Source of the DNA: Sediminibacterium roseum
GTDB taxonomy: Bacteria > Bacteroidota > Bacteroidia > Chitinophagales > Chitinophagaceae
Direction: 5' to 3'
Assembly: GCF_009939005.1 (NCBI RefSeq)
Contig: NZ_JAACJS010000015.1
Location: forward strand, 808,325-872,324
Length of the DNA: 64,000 nt
Shown here: piece by piece, positions 60,722-64,000 of the stretch
Numbering within the stretch: the first letter of the stretch is position 1
How the letters are laid out: each line of letters starts with the position of its first letter
Translations under genes and position numbers: made by a program
Notes under the pieces: generated by a model
The model's input: the letters and a program-made list of their open reading frames with translations, nothing else
The model's database searches: none
What the model was told of the DNA's origin: nothing

Positions 60722-61480
60722 ATGTTTTTCGTTCTCTCCAAGATCCTTTATTTCCTTATCGTGCCCATCACATGGGTACTGCTGCTGTTGTTATGGATCT
60801 GGCGCACCAAAAACCAGAAACTGAAAAAACGGCTCACCGTTGTCGTGATCACGGTAGTTGTCGTATTCACCAACCCGTTTTTACACCGGTCGGTTGTACT
60901 TTGGTGGCAGGCGCCGCGTGTACGGATCGCTGACGGAAACGTATACGATGCAGGGATCATTCTCGGCGGACTTTCGGGAATTGATAAATACAATCATGGT
61001 TATATAGGAAACAATGGCGACCGGTTTATCCAGACCGCCAATCTTTACCACCGTGGCATCATCAAAAAGATCATCATCAGCGGTGGTAATGGAACGCTCG
61101 ATAAAGAGGTGCCGCCGGAAGCACTGTTCCTGCGCGAACAGTTCATAGAAAACGGGGTGCATGATTCGGCCATCATCCTCGAAACACGATCGCGCAACAC
61201 GTACGAAAATGCCGTTTTCTCAAAACAGGTCAGCGACTCGATGCATTTTAAACAGCCGCTGGTGCTGGTCACTTCTGCCTTTCACATGCCCAGATCGATG
61301 CGGTGCTTTAAGAAGGCGGGATTGGATTGTATAGCTTACCCCTGCGATTACAAAGTGGTTGCACAAAAGCCTACGCTTCAAAACACCTTACTGCCAGATA
61401 TCACGTTGCTGTACGAATGGACAACAATGATGAAAGAATTCGTAGGCATCAATGTATACAGGCTCACGGGCAAAGCCTGA
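60722..61480 (+). CDS. YdcF family (DUF218) membrane protein
   Basis: This 252-residue protein has two N-terminal hydrophobic segments (residues 2-25 and 38-55) and a DUF218 domain starting DAGIILGGLSGIDK. The family pattern is IISGGNGT, then SRNTYENAVF and VTSAFHMPRSMRCFKKAGLD. Some members, such as SanA and ElyC, affect envelope integrity or enterobacterial common antigen precursor handling. It ends 1 bp before the stop codon of the convergent yigZ gene. Confidence 0.9.
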   Translation: MFFVLSKILYFLIVPITWVLLLLLWIWRTKNQKLKKRLTVVVITVVVVFTNPFLHRSVVLWWQAPRVRIADGNVYDAGIILGGLSGIDKYNHGYIGNNGDRFIQTANLYHRGIIKKIIISGGNGTLDKEVPPEALFLREQFIENGVHDSAIILETRSRNTYENAVFSKQVSDSMHFKQPLVLVTSAFHMPRSMRCFKKAGLDCIAYPCDYKVVAQKPTLQNTLLPDITLLYEWTTMMKEFVGINVYRLTGKA

Positions 61481-61481
61481 A

Positions 61482-62087
61482 CTACAATGTATGGATGGTG
61501 AGTGAATGGATCTCTTCCAGTTTGTACATCACCTCCTGCAGCCTCGCTTTGGGAACGCCGATCTTCAGCAGGCAGAACAACTGCATTTCCTGTGCCGCCA
61601 CACTGCAGCCATATTGTTTCACGATCATCATGACCTCATTCATCAACGTATAATCGAACTGCAGTTCAAACATCACTTCAATGGGTTTCTGAACAACCGG
61701 TACCAGCTGCAATACCATGGCCGCCGCTGATTTGTATGCCTGTATCAAACCCGGAACGCCAAGCAGGGTGCCGCCGAAATAACGGACCACGATTACAGCG
61801 GTATTGGTAAGCGCTTTGCTGTCTATCTGCCCGAGTATGGGCCTGCCCGCTGTACCCGAAGGCTCACCATCGTCGCTTACGCGGAAGGTATTTCCATCCC
61901 ATCCCAAACGGTAGGCGAAACAATGGTGGTTTGCTTTGGGATGTTCTTTCTTCAACCGGAGAACACACTGTTTGAAATCATCCACCGACAACACAGGAAA
62001 TGCATACGCAATAAATTTGCTGCCACGGTCTTTGTACTCCGCAAAAGCTGTTTTGTCTATCGTTTGATAGTAATCGGGCTCACTCAT
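61482..62087 (-). CDS. YigZ/IMPACT family protein
   Basis: This 201-residue protein has the IMPACT N-terminal domain (UPF0029): KQCVLRLKKEHPKANHHCFAYRLG, SDDGEPSGTAGRPIL and VIVVRYFGGTLLGVPGL. A C-terminal DUF1949-type domain follows. The function is not settled; the E. coli homologue YigZ has been linked to translation or proteolysis regulation. It overlaps the upstream transporter gene by four bases (ATGA). Confidence 0.93.
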   Translation of the reverse strand: MSEPDYYQTIDKTAFAEYKDRGSKFIAYAFPVLSVDDFKQCVLRLKKEHPKANHHCFAYRLGWDGNTFRVSDDGEPSGTAGRPILGQIDSKALTNTAVIVVRYFGGTLLGVPGLIQAYKSAAAMVLQLVPVVQKPIEVMFELQFDYTLMNEVMMIVKQYGCSVAAQEMQLFCLLKIGVPKARLQEVMYKLEEIHSLTIHTL

Positions 62088-62974
62088 AATTTATCTCCAA
62101 AAGCAATTAAATAAATGGCAACAAGCGACAATACAATTCCCAGCCAGTTGATCCTTGACAAACGCTCCCTGAACAACAACCATGCAACCACCGAGCTGAA
62201 CAACACGATGCCCATGTTGTTAACAGGAATACTGGCGCTGCTCTCCCATGGGCTTTGTTTCAAGAACCTTACCAGGCACCAGATCGAAAAATAATTCGGG
62301 ATGCCGATCAATATTCCCGCCAGAACGTTCTTAAATGCGAAGGCCTGTTTTTTCCTCGCGTATTGTACCAGCAGCAAGGTAAAACCGATCGTTGCAGCAG
62401 ATAAAAAACCACTGATGAGGTATGCATTGCTGTTCTCTTCGTTCACGTATTTTTTTTGTACGTGATTGATGAGCCCATCGAGCAGCCCGCTGCCGATAAA
62501 CAGGATAACCGGCAACGCATATTCCCATTTTCTCCCGGATGGCTCCATCTTACGCTCCTGTTGTTTTCCCTGGTAGCAGGTAAGTACAACTGCCGCCAGC
62601 GCAAGTACCACGCCCGCAAGCTTCCAGCCCTGCACAGTTTCTCCGTAGAGGTAAACGGATAACACAACGGGTATGATGAGCGATAACTTATTGGCAACCG
62701 AAGCCACCGCAACACCGATCTTCTGCGCGGTCAATCCAACCACGTTAAAAATGGAAACAAAGAGCACACCCATCACGCAGGCCCATTTGAACCACGGAGT
62801 AGCGATGGCTTCGCTGTTGATGGGAAAACCGCCGTTCACAAAAGAACCCGTGATCACACAGGTGATGTAATTAAAAACGATCGCCTGGAAAATGCTCACC
62901 TTGTATTTTTCGCATGCCTTGAAGGCAAGTGTCAGGTAACTGGTTAGTATGATGCTGCCTATGAGATAAAGCAT
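62084..62974 (-). CDS. EamA/DMT-superfamily transporter
   Basis: This 296-residue membrane protein has about ten predicted helices in two homologous halves, as in the drug/metabolite transporter superfamily. The halves are joined by a charged loop (YQGKQQERKMEPSGRKWEY) around residue 145. The substrate is unknown. Its stop codon overlaps the yigZ start codon (ATGA), so the two genes are translationally coupled. Confidence 0.9.
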   Translation of the reverse strand: MLYLIGSIILTSYLTLAFKACEKYKVSIFQAIVFNYITCVITGSFVNGGFPINSEAIATPWFKWACVMGVLFVSIFNVVGLTAQKIGVAVASVANKLSLIIPVVLSVYLYGETVQGWKLAGVVLALAAVVLTCYQGKQQERKMEPSGRKWEYALPVILFIGSGLLDGLINHVQKKYVNEENSNAYLISGFLSAATIGFTLLLVQYARKKQAFAFKNVLAGILIGIPNYFSIWCLVRFLKQSPWESSASIPVNNMGIVLFSSVVAWLLFRERLSRINWLGIVLSLVAIYLIAFGDKL

Positions 62975-62996
62975 GTTCTGGTTGATTCGTGTTGGT

Positions 62997-64000
62997 TTAT
63001 GGGTTTGCTTGTGCGGATGTTCTCACAAAATACTTTACGACATCCGTTCCCGCATTTTCTTCTTTTGTCATTTCTGCGTGCTGCAGCAAAGGTGCAGGCA
63101 ATCCCTGCCCGGCATGCAGGGATGGGTTTGTTATAATGCGTGCCTCATCCCACAAACCCGCGTCGATAAAGGATTGCAGCAGTTTTGTTCCACCTTCCAC
63201 CAACAGGCTCTGCAATCGGTGCTGGTGTGCCGCCTTCACTATTTCGTTCACCATATGGTTTGAGGCATCGATCTTTTGATAGATGAGATCACCGTTCTCT
63301 TTATTCGTCGTGCTGTTGAACACGATGGTCTTTACCGACCTGTCGAACAACCGCAAATGATGCGGCAGTCTAAGCGACAGATCAAGCACCAGGCGTGTTG
63401 GATTTTTCCCGCTCCACAGGCGGTTGGTTAAAGATGGGTCATCGAGCAACGCGGTATTTGTTCCCACCAATATCGCAGCCTCTTCGCTCCGCCATTGGTG
63501 CACGATGCGATTGGCCCGTTCCCCCGTGATGAGCAACCGCTGGCCCGTGCCGCCCGAAATTTTCCCGTCTGCCGTCTGCGCCCATTTCAAAATGATGTAG
63601 GGGCGCTTTTGCACCACAGACGTAAAGAAACGTTTGTTTAAGGCAATACAATCATGCTCAAGCACGCCGGTCACTACTTCAACACCTGCTTTTTTCAATT
63701 TCTCCACTCCTTTCCCATTCACTTCCGGGAAGGGGTCGCGGCAACCGATTACCACCTTTGGTATCCGGTGATGGATGATCAGGTCGCTGCAGGGCGGTGT
63801 CTTCCCGAAATGCGCGCAGGGTTCCAGCGAAACATACAGGGTTGACGAAGGAATAAGCGGAACATCTTTACCTGCAACAGAGGCAATACAGTTCACTTCC
63901 GCATGCGCCTTGCCATATTCCTGGTGATAACCCTCGCCAATGATGATGCCGTTGTGCACAAGAACCGCCCCAACCATCGGGTTGGGCGCAACATGACCCG
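62997..64000 (-). CDS. ribD: Riboflavin biosynthesis deaminase/reductase, 5' end outside window
   Basis: This gene enters the window from the right: reading the minus strand from 64000, GHVAPNP leads into MVGAVLVHNGII, so the true start is a few codons outside. The visible 333 residues contain the zinc deaminase motif HAEVNCIAS and PCAHFGKTPPC, then the C-terminal reductase domain with LVEGGTKLLQSFIDAGLWDE. The enzyme deaminates and then reduces the pyrimidine intermediates of riboflavin synthesis. The internal ATG at 63977 is not the start, since the conserved segment continues beyond it. Confidence 0.93.
   Translation of the reverse strand, partial: GHVAPNPMVGAVLVHNGIIIGEGYHQEYGKAHAEVNCIASVAGKDVPLIPSSTLYVSLEPCAHFGKTPPCSDLIIHHRIPKVVIGCRDPFPEVNGKGVEKLKKAGVEVVTGVLEHDCIALNKRFFTSVVQKRPYIILKWAQTADGKISGGTGQRLLITGERANRIVHQWRSEEAAILVGTNTALLDDPSLTNRLWSGKNPTRLVLDLSLRLPHHLRLFDRSVKTIVFNSTTNKENGDLIYQKIDASNHMVNEIVKAAHQHRLQSLLVEGGTKLLQSFIDAGLWDEARIITNPSLHAGQGLPAPLLQHAEMTKEENAGTDVVKYFVRTSAQANP

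Overview
This window comes from a bacterium of the phylum Bacteroidota, most likely the family Chitinophagaceae. The phylum is supported by a GLPGLI-family protein, a secreted protein ending in a gliding-motility/type IX secretion C-terminal domain, three TonB-dependent receptors, a DUF5686 protein, N-terminal signal peptides ending in AQQ or SQQ, and promoters of the TAnnTTTG type. The family-level guess is inference from gene content. The DNA is densely coded and no gap between genes exceeds 300 bases. I see no rRNA, tRNA, insertion sequence, prophage or CRISPR array.

Layout. 1-8 kb: the 3' part of a GLPGLI protein, a cold-shock protein, the glycogen pair glgA-glgC, a ROK sugar kinase, a phosphodiester glycosidase, lipoyl synthase and an outer-membrane protein. 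8-13.6 kb: an OsmC protein faces a minus-strand run (DUF2520, ferredoxin, IscX, KdsC-like phosphatase, UbiA prenyltransferase, Maf, DUF2851), with a heptamer repeat between the two convergent units. 13.6-26 kb: hydrolase, topoisomerase I, fatty acid desaturase, CsaA/Ogt, a T9SS-type secreted protein, cytidine deaminase, signal peptidase I and a sigma-54 response regulator. 27-37 kb: three TonB receptors interleaved with pdhB and purC. 37-45 kb: TrhO, DUF5686, a penicillin-acylase homologue and a plant/cyanobacterial-type IspH.

45-49 kb is the most accessory-looking part. An ArsR-type repressor gene sits behind two mirror-image 16-bp operators that flank a TAnnTTTG promoter. It is followed by three START-fold (SRPBCC/AHSA1) genes, then DoxX, a fourth SRPBCC gene, a VOC (glyoxalase-fold) gene and a 69-residue protein predicted to have an HMA-like fold. 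A half copy of the operator lies upstream of doxX. The member families suggest binding or detoxification of small hydrophobic or reactive molecules, but the substrate is unknown.

49-64 kb: an M28 lipoprotein peptidase, a Tat-exported Gfo/Idh/MocA oxidoreductase coupled to an MBL hydrolase, DUF3500 and ChaN-like secreted proteins, cytidylate kinase, a fasciclin protein, a PaiB-like flavoprotein, an Mrp ATPase without the CxxC motif, 3-hydroxyacyl-CoA dehydrogenase, YdcF, YigZ, an EamA transporter and the 3' part of ribD, which runs off the right edge.
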